From the NCBI GenBank assembly GCA_025499625.1, contig JAFMVD010000025.1, forward strand, positions 1 through 64,000: a stretch of 64,000 nucleotides of DNA, given 5' to 3'. This DNA comes from Carboxylicivirga fragile (GTDB lineage: Bacteria; Bacteroidota; Bacteroidia; Bacteroidales; Marinilabiliaceae). Below the pieces are notes generated by a model. The model saw only the letters and a program-made list of their open reading frames with translations. It searched no databases and was not told the origin of the DNA. Made by a program: the position numbers and the translations under genes. Below are positions 37,151 through 46,058 of the stretch, in pieces (position 1 is the stretch's first letter; each line of letters begins with the position of its first letter).

Positions 37151-37975
37151 ATGGCGGTAAACTATAGCATACGAGAGCTTAGAGGTGCAGCTGAAGAGTT
37201 GACTAATAAAATGGGCATTCCATTTAATGAATGGAGTCAATCGTTTTTAAAACGTCGATTGTTATACGCAACCGAAAAGCTTGGTATTAGGAAACATGAA
37301 CAATTGCTCGAGGCAATTAACAACGACGAGCAAAAAGAAGAATTTTCTCGCCATATGACTGTGCCGGTAAGTGAGATGTTTAGGGATGCTAGACTATGGC
37401 GTACTTTGCGACAACACTTTAATGAAACATCATATAACGACACTATTAATGTTTGGATACCGGATGTGTCGACTGGAGAAGAATTATATACGCTTTTAAT
37501 TTTAGCGAAAGAAAATGGCTTATCCGATAAGATGAACGTTTGGATAAACCATAACTCAAAATCGATTCTTAAAGATATTGAAAATGGGATTGTTGGCACC
37601 CGAAAATTAGACACCAACTCTTTTAATTACAAGCGTTTTGAGGGCACAGCATCATTTGACAATTACATTTCAGAAATTGAAGGCGGGTTTCAATTAAGTA
37701 ATGATCTGCTGAAGAACGTAAACTTCGTACATGGCTATTTTCTGAATACTGCACCTCAGGAAAGGATGGATTTAATCCTATTTAGAAATGTAATGTTGTA
37801 TTACAAAAAAGACTTTCATAACACACTTAAAGATTACGTTGATCAAAAGCTCAAGCCGGGTGGATTATTATGTGTAGGTGTTAAAGAAGTACTTCCATCT
37901 CCATTTTCATCTCGCTTCGAATGTATTGATGTGAAAGAAAAAATTTATCAAAAATTTAAAGTATTAACAGACTAA
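37151..37975 (+). CDS. Degenerate CheR-like protein, probably without methyltransferase activity
   Basis: 274 residues aligned end to end with CheR. The N-terminal block is kept (VPVSEMFRD). The SAM-binding loop has become WIPDVSTGEEL: the Gly-Cys of AGCSTGEE is lost. The acidic ATD(I/N) that holds the SAM ribose is now INHNS. The RNV motif persists as LFRNVMLYY. Loss at two cofactor contacts predicts a pseudo-enzyme that binds partners rather than methylates. The frame is intact and gene spacing normal, so it is selected, not decayed. Confidence 0.75.
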   Translation: MAVNYSIRELRGAAEELTNKMGIPFNEWSQSFLKRRLLYATEKLGIRKHEQLLEAINNDEQKEEFSRHMTVPVSEMFRDARLWRTLRQHFNETSYNDTINVWIPDVSTGEELYTLLILAKENGLSDKMNVWINHNSKSILKDIENGIVGTRKLDTNSFNYKRFEGTASFDNYISEIEGGFQLSNDLLKNVNFVHGYFLNTAPQERMDLILFRNVMLYYKKDFHNTLKDYVDQKLKPGGLLCVGVKEVLPSPFSSRFECIDVKEKIYQKFKVLTD

Positions 37976-37984
37976 ATATATCAC

Positions 37985-38551
37985 ATGAAGGGGCAATATA
38001 AGGCAGTAGTAATTGGTGGTTCAGCAGGGAGTTTTTCTGTTGTTAGTCGCTTATTATCTAAACTGGACAGTAATTTTCCTCTTCCTATCATTCTTAGCCT
38101 GCACCGTTTAAAACACGTTAGATCAGGACTGGTTGAAGGCATTAGTTTAAAATCAAACTTAAAAGTGATAGAGCCAAATGACAAGGAAAAAATTGTGGCT
38201 GGTAATGTATACCTGGCACCTTCTAACTATCATATGTTTATCGAACATGATGGCACTTTTTCACTGTCTACCGAAGAACCTTTAAACCATAGTCGCCCGT
38301 CAATTGACCATACCTTGTCTTCGGCAGCTTTCTTTTTTAGGGCGAAACTAGTCGGTATATTGCTAACTGGTGCTAATAAAGATGGCGCAAAGGGCATGAA
38401 AGACATTGCAGACAAAAAAGGTTATACAATAGTCCAAGATCCTTCCACATGCGATATTGATACTATGCCCAAGAATGCGCTGAGAATAATGAAACCTAAC
38501 AAAGTTTCTTCTCCAGATGAGATACTTAGTTTTTTAAATAACCTAGCCTAA
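37985..38551 (+). CDS. Free-standing CheB-type methylesterase domain
   Basis: 188 residues, methylesterase domain only, without a receiver. The triad appears intact: Ser in IGGSAGS, His in SLHRLKHVRSG (QHMPEGF position) and Asp in GANKDGAKGM. LAPSNYHM and HSRPSIDHTLSSAA match the family core. Without a receiver it is not regulated by phosphorylation in the usual way. It may oppose the CheR-like protein at 36295 in a separate methylation cycle. It starts 9 bp after the degenerate CheR-like gene. Confidence 0.85.
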   Translation: MKGQYKAVVIGGSAGSFSVVSRLLSKLDSNFPLPIILSLHRLKHVRSGLVEGISLKSNLKVIEPNDKEKIVAGNVYLAPSNYHMFIEHDGTFSLSTEEPLNHSRPSIDHTLSSAAFFFRAKLVGILLTGANKDGAKGMKDIADKKGYTIVQDPSTCDIDTMPKNALRIMKPNKVSSPDEILSFLNNLA

Positions 38552-38557
38552 ATACGG

Positions 38558-39304
38558 ATGAAAAAATATAGCTATATCTATTTATTGGGAAGCCTTATTC
38601 TTGTAACGGCATTGGCGAAGTACATTTTTGTTCCAACGGTATTTCCACCGTTTTACTATACCTTCGAAATTGTATCCTTACTTTTAGTATTAGGCTTAAC
38701 TTATTTTGCCGTTAAAAATTTCGATACACGAACAGGTGATACGGAATGCGAAAAACAATGCGCTCAACGAGATAAATTATTAGGTGAGAACAAAGAACTA
38801 AAAAGAAAAATTGAGGCTTTAGAGTTAGAGAAAACAAATACTCAAAATTATCAATCAAAGGAAGAACAGTTTTTATCAGCTCTGAATCAACTAAGTATTT
38901 CTGAAACAGAAAATGTAGGTAATGCTATATTAAAACTCATTGGCGATCAATTTGAATTAATTGCCGGCATTGTTTATGAAAAAAATGATGACAGCACTTC
39001 ATTTCAAGCTAATTCAACTTTTGGAGTTGATGACGATTGGAAGGTTGAGCCGATTAAACAAGGAGAAGGTTTGCATGGTCAATCAATTGCAGAGAATATA
39101 GCTACTGAAATAAGTGAGATTCCCGAAGAATATTTTGAAGCAAACTCAGGCACAGGTAAGGCAAAGCCAGCTTATATTTATATATTACCGTACCAAATGG
39201 AAAATGGTAAAGCTTGGTTGATAGAAATAGCTTCATTCAAAAAAATAGGTATTCACGATATGTGGAATAAATACCTTGAATCGGCTGAAAACAAGAACAA
39301 ATAA
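38558..39304 (+). CDS. Membrane protein with coiled coil and GAF-like domain
   Basis: 248 residues: two membrane helices (about 5-25 and 33-52), a basic/acidic coiled coil (about 70-105), and a GAF-like domain (about 110-240) with GEGLHGQSIAENIATEISEIPEEYF and IYILPYQMENGKAW. These stretches parallel the GAF domains of the two larger sensors beside it. There is no output domain. It is probably a small subunit of a membrane signalling complex with the proteins at 34408 and 39325. Confidence 0.75.
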   Translation: MKKYSYIYLLGSLILVTALAKYIFVPTVFPPFYYTFEIVSLLLVLGLTYFAVKNFDTRTGDTECEKQCAQRDKLLGENKELKRKIEALELEKTNTQNYQSKEEQFLSALNQLSISETENVGNAILKLIGDQFELIAGIVYEKNDDSTSFQANSTFGVDDDWKVEPIKQGEGLHGQSIAENIATEISEIPEEYFEANSGTGKAKPAYIYILPYQMENGKAWLIEIASFKKIGIHDMWNKYLESAENKNK

Positions 39305-39324
39305 TCTGTTGAATTATTATATAT

Positions 39325-41928
39325 ATGGCAAGATTATCGAAAAAACTTAAACGACTATTAACTGTAACGGCTATTAAAGAACGCGATTGGTATGTTCTTT
39401 CAATAGGTCTGTTGATGTTGCTATTTCTTATTTGGTCTGGTTTTTTATCCTTAACAAATTCGTATTTTTCTTTTGAGAATATAATACGTATTCACCGTTC
39501 TATTTTAGTATGGTTTATTGATTTACTTGTATTCTTGGTACCTCTTATTGTTTTATTCATAATTAACTACAATAAAACGAATAGCCTCAAACTAAAAGAG
39601 GAGATTCGACAATTACAAAGTAAAATAAACCTGAGTATTGACCTTGCCGAGAAAATAGGACAAGGGGATTTAGATAATGTAAATCATACGGAAGGAAAAC
39701 TATCTGAAACATTAGTTAATCTGGGCGAAAATCTAAAGCAAACAAAAGAAAAAGAAGAAATATATAACTGGATTGCAAGGGGTAAAGAAACTATTTCAGA
39801 TATTCTAAGGTCGCACAATAGAGTTGATGATTTAGCCGACGAAGTATTAAGAGGAATTATTAACTATTCGGGAGGAATACAGGGTAGTTTATTTTTACTT
39901 GAAGGTAAGGAATTGGTTAATATATCAACATATGCCTACAATCGTAAACGCTTTGAGAAGCAGAGAATACCGATAGGTAAAGGACTAATTGGAGAAGTTG
40001 CATATGAAAAAGCGATGATCTACCGAACCGAATTACCTGATGATTATTTCAACATTACATCAGGACTTCTAGGAGATAGAAAACCGAAAAGTTTAATTAT
40101 TGTACCTCTACTGCAAGAGAAAGAATTGCAAGGTATATTTGAAATAGCATTTTTAAAAGATGCATTGCCGGCTCATATACTTGAGTTTGCAGAAGAACTT
40201 AGTAGTATTGTTGGGCGTACTATCTATAATTTAAAGATTAATCAAAAAACAGAAACACTTCTTAAGGAATCGCAGGAGATGACGGTTACACTAAAGAAGA
40301 ATGAAAAGCAACTTCAGCAAAGTGCTGCTGAAATGTTAGAGGCTCAAGACGACTTAGAAAAATCCAACAAACTATTAGAAAGTCAAATTCAAGAGGTTGA
40401 ACATGCGCAACAAAGGCTTGAGGCGCTATTAACCAATGCTTCAGAGTTTATCTCAATTTATAATGAAAATCAACAATTAGTATTTGAAAGTCCATCCGTT
40501 AAACAAATTCTTGGCTATAGTCCCGAAGATAAGATATCTGGTATGGATCCTGATTTATTGACACCACGTGGCTATAAAACCATTAATAATTTATTTAAGT
40601 ATTTGCTTGAAACACCGGGTGGAGAACAATCAGCACAATATACCTACCTAAAGAAAAGTGGGCAGAAACTTTTCCTTGAAACAAAGGGTAAAAACTTGTT
40701 ACATGATCCTGCCATAAAGGGAATTATTTTCAACACACAGGATATTACCGAACGTAAACGTGCTGAAAAGGAAGAACGTATGAAGAGTCGAATGCAATCA
40801 TTATCTGAGAATTCGCCGGATATGATTATTCGAATTAATACAGGTGGTAAATTAGTATACGTCAATCCACAAGTTACTTCATTTATTAAGCAAGCCGGCT
40901 CAGAACTAGTCAAAAAACGTGTTAATGAATTAGACATTGACGAGAACTTTAAGGAATACATGATGAGTTCCCTAAAGGAAATTCGTAAGGGTTTAGAACA
41001 GCTTATTTCTGAGGTAGAGATTGAAACCGAAGATGGTATCAGAATTATGGAAATCAAAGCCATCCCAGAATTCAATGAAGATAAGGATCTGGAATCAATT
41101 CTTTTTGTGGCTCACGACATGACCGAATTCAAAAAGATTGAACAAGAAATAAAGGAGAAGAACAAAAAGATATCAGATAGTATTAATTACGCTCAACGAA
41201 TTCAAACAGCCATATTGCCTGATACTAATTTATTGCAGCAATATTATCCGCGTTCATTCATCTTTTACCGACCAAAAGATGTGGTTAGTGGTGATTTCCC
41301 TTGGATGTTCAAAAAGGACAATTACTTCTACATAGCGGCCGTCGATTGTACGGGGCATGGGGTTCCGGGAGCATTGCTTTCATTCATTGGTTATTTCTTA
41401 ATGAATAACATTGTAAGTTCATCCAATAAAATGACAGCTGCTGAACTACTTGATAGCTTGCATCTCGAAGTTCGACGAACTTTAAGACAAGATCAGGAAG
41501 GAGCTAATGGCCGCGATGGAATGGATCTGGCTTTGGCTAAAATTGATCTTGACTCAGATGAGTTACAGTTTGCCGGTGCTCATAATCCAATGTATTACCT
41601 ATCCGAAGGAGAGCTTCAGATATATAAAGGATCGCGAAAAGGTATAGGTGGCAAACCGCTTCTTAAGAAAGTTGAGAAAGACTTTGAGAATAACGTTATT
41701 AGATATAAAAAAGGAGACCAGTTCTTTATTTTCTCAGATGGTTTACCCGATCAATCAGGCGGGCCGAAAGGACGTAAATACCAATCGAAAAGAATTAGAG
41801 AAGGTTTAACTGAGGCGCCAAATCAAACGATGGCTCATTTTGAGCGCCATTTTACCACTGATTTCTATGATTGGATGGGAGATTACAAGCAAGTTGATGA
41901 TGTGCTATTAATAGGCTTAGAATTATAA
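39325..41928 (+). CDS. Membrane GAF-PAS-PAS sensor with SpoIIE/PP2C-type serine phosphatase
   Basis: 867 residues: two membrane helices (about 23-45, 58-82), a coiled coil, GAF (about 155-310), coil, PAS 1 (about 370-480, ITERKRAEKE end), PAS 2 (about 490-610), a short signalling helix, then a SpoIIE phosphatase (about 630-865). The phosphatase metal Asp residues lie in SGDFPW, DCTGHGVPGA, RDGMDLALAK and FSDGLPDQSGG. Such enzymes dephosphorylate STAS or SiaC-type partners. A STAS gene opens this operon and SiaC is at 50621. It is the last gene before the operon's terminator. Confidence 0.9.
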   Translation: MARLSKKLKRLLTVTAIKERDWYVLSIGLLMLLFLIWSGFLSLTNSYFSFENIIRIHRSILVWFIDLLVFLVPLIVLFIINYNKTNSLKLKEEIRQLQSKINLSIDLAEKIGQGDLDNVNHTEGKLSETLVNLGENLKQTKEKEEIYNWIARGKETISDILRSHNRVDDLADEVLRGIINYSGGIQGSLFLLEGKELVNISTYAYNRKRFEKQRIPIGKGLIGEVAYEKAMIYRTELPDDYFNITSGLLGDRKPKSLIIVPLLQEKELQGIFEIAFLKDALPAHILEFAEELSSIVGRTIYNLKINQKTETLLKESQEMTVTLKKNEKQLQQSAAEMLEAQDDLEKSNKLLESQIQEVEHAQQRLEALLTNASEFISIYNENQQLVFESPSVKQILGYSPEDKISGMDPDLLTPRGYKTINNLFKYLLETPGGEQSAQYTYLKKSGQKLFLETKGKNLLHDPAIKGIIFNTQDITERKRAEKEERMKSRMQSLSENSPDMIIRINTGGKLVYVNPQVTSFIKQAGSELVKKRVNELDIDENFKEYMMSSLKEIRKGLEQLISEVEIETEDGIRIMEIKAIPEFNEDKDLESILFVAHDMTEFKKIEQEIKEKNKKISDSINYAQRIQTAILPDTNLLQQYYPRSFIFYRPKDVVSGDFPWMFKKDNYFYIAAVDCTGHGVPGALLSFIGYFLMNNIVSSSNKMTAAELLDSLHLEVRRTLRQDQEGANGRDGMDLALAKIDLDSDELQFAGAHNPMYYLSEGELQIYKGSRKGIGGKPLLKKVEKDFENNVIRYKKGDQFFIFSDGLPDQSGGPKGRKYQSKRIREGLTEAPNQTMAHFERHFTTDFYDWMGDYKQVDDVLLIGLEL

Positions 41929-41950
41929 CTATTATCAAATAATAATACTA

Positions 41951-41983
41951 CGGCTAGACTAATTTGTCTGGCCGTTTTTGTTT
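41951..41983 (+). terminator. Terminator of the chemosensory operon
   Basis: Stem CGGCTAGAC (41951-41959) / GTCTGGCCG (41966-41974), one G-U pair, loop TAATTT, followed by TTTTTGTTTCTTT. It sits 23 bp after the SpoIIE-phosphatase stop and separates it from the carotenoid operon. Confidence 0.85.
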
Positions 41984-42076
41984 CTTTCAATTCATTATAA
42001 AATATTTCTACCACAAACCTGTGAACCTTTTCCATCAATCAATGTTCATCTTTTATACTAATCTCTTAGTCAAAAG

Positions 42077-43555
42077 ATGTCGCAAACAAATAGTTTATCT
42101 AAAAAGGTTGTTATTATTGGTGCAGGTTTTTCATCACTTTCGGCCGCATGTTACCTTGCAAATGCTGGTTTTGATGTTACCGTGGTTGAAAAAAATGAAT
42201 ACTCAGGAGGAAGAGCTCGACAACTGAAGAAAGACGGATTTACGTTTGATATGGGGCCTACCTTTTATTGGATGCCGGATGTTTTTGAAAAATTCTTTAG
42301 TGATTTTAAGCGATCGGTTAGCGATTTTTATCAACTAGAAAAGCTTAATCCAGCCTATACTGTTTATTTCGAAGATGATTCACAGATAAGTATTGCTGAT
42401 AACATTAATGACATCTTCAAAACCTTTGAGAGTAATGAGAAAGGAAGTTCAAAGCAATTAGCCAAGTTTTTAAAAGTAGCAGAAGATAATTATAACATCG
42501 CGGTAAAAGACTTGGTTTATAAACCTGGCGAAAGTTTATCTGAAATTATAACACCAACCACAATAACCAAACTTTCAGCTTTTGTTGATACTATAAAAAA
42601 GCAGGTTGGACGACAGTTTAAAAACAATAAACTTAAAAAAATTCTTGAATTTCCAGTTTTATTTCTTGGAGCCAAACCGTCAACAACACCGTCGTTTTAC
42701 AATTTTATGAATCATGCCGATTTCAACTTAGGTACCTGGCACCCAAAGGGTGGTATGTTTGAAGTTGCTCAGGCAATTCATTCATTGGCCATTGATTTGG
42801 GTGTGAAGTTTAAATACAATAGTCCCGTACAAAGTATTAATATTCATGATAAACAAGTCAAATCGGTTACAAGCAAACATGAAAATATTGAGTGCGATAT
42901 TTTATTAAGCGGGGCAGACTATCACCATACCGAGAAATTATTACCTAATGAACTGAGACAATATTCTGAGGCATATTGGGGTAAAAAAACCTTTGCTCCT
43001 TCTTCACTACTATTCTATGTTGGTTTTGACAAAAAAATTGACAATGTTGATCATCACACTTTGTTTTTTGATGTTGACTTTGAAGCACATGCTGAAAGTA
43101 TTTACGATACCAAGGAGTGGCCTTCGGAACCCTTGTTTTATGCAAGCTTCCCAAGTAAAACAGATGATACGTGCGCACCCTTAGAAAAGGAAGCAGGTAT
43201 CTTTCTTATTCCATTAGCACCAGGAATAGAAGATACGCAAGTTATACGTGACCAGTACTTCGAAATAATTTTATCTCGACTGGAAAAAAGGACTAAACAA
43301 AACATACGATCTCATGTTCTATTTAAAGAATCGTATTGTATAAATGATTTTGTTTCAGACTATAACTCTTATAAAGGCAATGCTTATGGTTTAGCAAACA
43401 CATTAACCCAGACACATGTGTTAAGACCTAAGTTAAAGAGTAAAAAAGTAAAGAACCTCTATTTCACGGGGCAATTAACAGTACCTGGTCCAGGCGTACC
43501 ACCATCTTTAATTTCGGGCAAGGTAGTAAGTACATTAATTAATAAATACCATTAA
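42077..43555 (+). CDS. crtI: Phytoene desaturase
   Basis: 492 residues, FAD-dependent CrtI family. The dinucleotide-binding start is VVIIGAGFSSLSAA, followed by EKNEYSGGRA and FDMGPTFYWMP. The C-terminal FAD motif is LYFTGQLTVPGPGVPPSLISG. It converts phytoene to lycopene through stepwise dehydrogenation at the membrane. It leads a five-gene carotenoid operon with gaps or overlaps of no more than a few bases. I see no clean TAnnTTTG box in the 100 bp upstream, so the promoter may use another sigma factor or a regulator. Confidence 0.93.
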   Translation: MSQTNSLSKKVVIIGAGFSSLSAACYLANAGFDVTVVEKNEYSGGRARQLKKDGFTFDMGPTFYWMPDVFEKFFSDFKRSVSDFYQLEKLNPAYTVYFEDDSQISIADNINDIFKTFESNEKGSSKQLAKFLKVAEDNYNIAVKDLVYKPGESLSEIITPTTITKLSAFVDTIKKQVGRQFKNNKLKKILEFPVLFLGAKPSTTPSFYNFMNHADFNLGTWHPKGGMFEVAQAIHSLAIDLGVKFKYNSPVQSINIHDKQVKSVTSKHENIECDILLSGADYHHTEKLLPNELRQYSEAYWGKKTFAPSSLLFYVGFDKKIDNVDHHTLFFDVDFEAHAESIYDTKEWPSEPLFYASFPSKTDDTCAPLEKEAGIFLIPLAPGIEDTQVIRDQYFEIILSRLEKRTKQNIRSHVLFKESYCINDFVSDYNSYKGNAYGLANTLTQTHVLRPKLKSKKVKNLYFTGQLTVPGPGVPPSLISGKVVSTLINKYH

Positions 43556-43557
43556 TT

Positions 43558-44394
43558 ATGAAACAGTTATTTGACACATCTAGTTACAGTTGCAGTCGGT
43601 TAGTAACAAAAACTTACAGCACATCTTTTTCAAAGGCAATAACACTTCTAGCACCTTCAGTAAGGCCAGCTATTTATGCCATATATGGTTTTGTGCGTTG
43701 TGCAGATGAAATAGTTGATTCTTTTCAATCCTATAACCAAGAAGAATTACTAGATGAATTTGAACGAAACTATGAAAAAGCCTTAGAGCGCCGGATCAGT
43801 ATGAATCCTATACTAAATTCGTTTCAAGAAGTAGTACATAAATACAAATTATACGAGCTCGTAAAATCGTTCATGAATAGCATGCGAATGGACTTGTATA
43901 AAGCCGAATATACTACAGCCAAGGAATACGCACAATATATTTATGGCTCCGCAGATGTAGTTGGTCTAATGTGCCTAAAAGTATTTGTAAATGGAGATGA
44001 TGCCAAATACGACAAGTTGGAACCTTTTGCCATGCGCTTGGGCTCTGCTTTTCAAAAGGTTAATTTTCTTCGCGATCTTAAAGATGATACACAAGAACTA
44101 GGTCGTTCATATTTCCCGAATTTGAAAAGTACTCATTTAGATAATAGAACAAAGCAAGAGATTATTAAGGATATTGAAGCTGATTTTGCCGAAGCCTATA
44201 AGGGAATAATACGCTTACCTTTAGAAGGAAGATTAGGTGTCTATCTGGCTTATCGCTACTATATGCGATTGTTACGTGAGCTTAAACAAGCAGATAGTAA
44301 AAAAATACTCAGTCAACGCATTCGCATTAATAATTTCCTTAAAATGGAAATATTATTAAAATCTTACCTTCGTTATAAGTTTAATATCCTGTAA
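43558..44394 (+). CDS. crtB: Phytoene synthase
   Basis: 278 residues, all-alpha squalene/phytoene synthase family. The first Asp-rich motif is RCADEIVDSF and the second FLRDLKDDTQELGRSYFP. YSTSFSKAI near the start is characteristic. It joins two GGPP to give phytoene, the first committed step. GGPP could come from the synthase at 19622. It starts 2 bp after crtI and ends 2 bp before the next gene. Confidence 0.94.
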   Translation: MKQLFDTSSYSCSRLVTKTYSTSFSKAITLLAPSVRPAIYAIYGFVRCADEIVDSFQSYNQEELLDEFERNYEKALERRISMNPILNSFQEVVHKYKLYELVKSFMNSMRMDLYKAEYTTAKEYAQYIYGSADVVGLMCLKVFVNGDDAKYDKLEPFAMRLGSAFQKVNFLRDLKDDTQELGRSYFPNLKSTHLDNRTKQEIIKDIEADFAEAYKGIIRLPLEGRLGVYLAYRYYMRLLRELKQADSKKILSQRIRINNFLKMEILLKSYLRYKFNIL

Positions 44395-44396
44395 TT

Positions 44397-44855
44397 ATGA
44401 AGGTTATATTACTGACTCTACTGTTGTTATCATCGTATGATAATCCTCTTGATAGTATTCGCATGGCTTATCATCAGCTTAAATCAGAAGAAGCTCTGGA
44501 GCAGTTTTTAGAGAGCATTGATTACATAGATAACACACAATTAGTGCCATATAAAGCATCCGCAATTATGCAGAAAGCGGAGTATGTAAGTTCGCCTTTT
44601 TCAAAACTTAAATTCTTTAATCAAGGTAAGCACATCCTTGAAGAGTATATAAAGAAAAATCCCAATAACATAGAAGCTCGCTACGTACGAATAATGGTGC
44701 AGAGCCAACTTCCTGGTTTTCTAGGTTATAAAAATAATATGGAATCTGATGCTGCTTTTATTCATACGAATATTCAATCCACCAACATTCCTATTGATTA
44801 TTCTCAATTGATTCTAATAAACATAGATAAGTATACCAAAAAAGTTGAACCATGA
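44397..44855 (+). CDS. Uncharacterised TPR-like protein of the carotenoid operon
   Basis: 152 residues; family not named to my knowledge. It starts with a hydrophobic segment (MKVILLTLLLLSSYD), possibly a signal peptide or anchor. The body is helical, resembling one or two tetratricopeptide repeats: AYHQLKSEEALEQFLESI, ASAIMQKAEYV, and LEEYIKKNPNNIEARYVRIMV. A gene of this kind between crtB and crtZ looks familiar from other Bacteroidota carotenoid clusters, from memory. It overlaps crtZ in an ATGA junction, so a structural or assembly role in pigment synthesis is possible. Confidence 0.6.
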   Translation: MKVILLTLLLLSSYDNPLDSIRMAYHQLKSEEALEQFLESIDYIDNTQLVPYKASAIMQKAEYVSSPFSKLKFFNQGKHILEEYIKKNPNNIEARYVRIMVQSQLPGFLGYKNNMESDAAFIHTNIQSTNIPIDYSQLILINIDKYTKKVEP

Positions 44856-45319
44856 TACTATTTTACATTGTCGTAACAGTTTTAACATTTTTGGCCATGG
44901 AGGCTGTTACGTGGTTTACGCATAAATATGTAATGCATGGCTTTTTATGGGTTTTACATGCCGACCATCATGACTTAAGTAAGGTAACAACCTTTGAGAA
45001 GAATGATGCGTTTTTTATAATATTTGCCATACCAAGTATTCTTTTGTTTTACTTTGGCGTAAATCCCACTATTAATTTCAAGTTCTTCATTGGCTTAGGC
45101 ATTTTCTTTTATGGGATGGCGTATTTCTTAGTGCATGATGTGTTTATTCATCATCGCTTTCCATGGTTAAAAAAAGCGCAGCACCGCTATTTAATCGGTT
45201 TACATCTGGCTCATAAAAGTCATCATAAAGGAGGAAAGTGTTTTGGTATGTTGTACGTACCAAAGCGATTTATGGACGAAGCAAAAAACATGACAGATAC
45301 TTTTTCAAATGCCCTTTAA
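44852..45319 (+). CDS. crtZ: Beta-carotene hydroxylase
   Basis: 155 residues with four membrane helices and the di-iron histidine clusters of CrtZ/fatty-acid hydroxylases: HKYVMH, HADHH, VFIHHRF and HLAHKSHH. It adds 3-hydroxyls to the beta-ionone rings, giving zeaxanthin. It overlaps the preceding gene by 4 bp and the cyclase gene by 11 bp, so all are translated as one unit. Confidence 0.92.
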   Translation: MILFYIVVTVLTFLAMEAVTWFTHKYVMHGFLWVLHADHHDLSKVTTFEKNDAFFIIFAIPSILLFYFGVNPTINFKFFIGLGIFFYGMAYFLVHDVFIHHRFPWLKKAQHRYLIGLHLAHKSHHKGGKCFGMLYVPKRFMDEAKNMTDTFSNAL

Positions 45320-46022
45320 TCAGCATTACACCTATTTAATAATAGATTTGGCCTGTATAAGTGTGCCATTAATTGCAAGCTTTTATCGCCCAAGACCATT
45401 TTTCAAGGAGTGGCGTTATTACTTTCCTGCAAATCTCATCGTTTCTCTTCTATTTATTATCTGGGATATCATCTTTACCGACGCTGGTATTTGGGGATTT
45501 AATCCGGATTATTTAACTGGTATTTATATTTTTAACTTACCTCTTGAAGAAGTGCTGTTCTTTATCTCTATACCTTATGCCTGTGTTTTCACATGGTTTG
45601 CAATATCATACCTTATCAAGCGCAATCCAATCACCGTGTTTCAAAAATACTTGAGTCTATTTTTTATCGTTTTACTACTTACATTCGGCATAGTGCATAT
45701 CAATAAGTGGTACACTTCAATAACTTTCTTAATAACAGCTGTTATCCTCTTATTCTTCTTGTGGAAAGGAGCAGATCTTTCTTACGTATATCTGTCATAT
45801 ATATTCGTCCTTCCTTTCTTTTTTATGAGTAATGGTATTTTAACCGGATCAATTATTGAATCGCCAATCGTTTGGTATAACCACCAAGAAAACATGAATT
45901 TGAGGATAGGAACAATACCTGCAGAGGATAGCATTTATGGTTTCTTGTTGGTTCTTCTAAATATAGAATTGTATCAGTTTTTTAAACTTAAATGGACAAA
46001 CAAAAAAAAGGCTACTGAATAA
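45309..46022 (+). CDS. crtYcd: Lycopene cyclase, fused CrtYc-CrtYd type
   Basis: 237 residues with six or seven membrane helices and two similar halves. Each half carries the cyclase-domain signature: the first has WGFNPDYLTGIYIFNLPLEEVLFF; the second keeps a shorter PAEDSIYGF. This is the heterodimer-type cyclase joined in one chain, common in Bacteroidota, unlike the FAD-type CrtY. It closes lycopene ends to beta-carotene. Its start lies inside crtZ and its stop lies in the terminator hairpin. Confidence 0.88.
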   Translation: MPFNQHYTYLIIDLACISVPLIASFYRPRPFFKEWRYYFPANLIVSLLFIIWDIIFTDAGIWGFNPDYLTGIYIFNLPLEEVLFFISIPYACVFTWFAISYLIKRNPITVFQKYLSLFFIVLLLTFGIVHINKWYTSITFLITAVILLFFLWKGADLSYVYLSYIFVLPFFFMSNGILTGSIIESPIVWYNHQENMNLRIGTIPAEDSIYGFLLVLLNIELYQFFKLKWTNKKKATE

Positions 46023-46040
46023 TCAGTAGCCTTATATATT
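46008..46040. terminator. Terminator of the carotenoid operon
   Basis: An 11-bp stem AAGGCTACTGA (46008-46018) / TCAGTAGCCTT (46023-46033) with loop ATAA. It contains the crtYcd stop codon and is followed by ATATATTTTT. The eight A bases on its left give a T-run on the minus strand too, so it can end the gene at 46059. Confidence 0.82.
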
Positions 46041-46058
46041 TTTAAGTTTCATTTGAAA

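Noticed and set aside
45309-45319. Frameshift between crtZ and the lycopene cyclase
   Set aside because: Both proteins are complete and of normal length; the 11-bp overlap is a usual operon junction.
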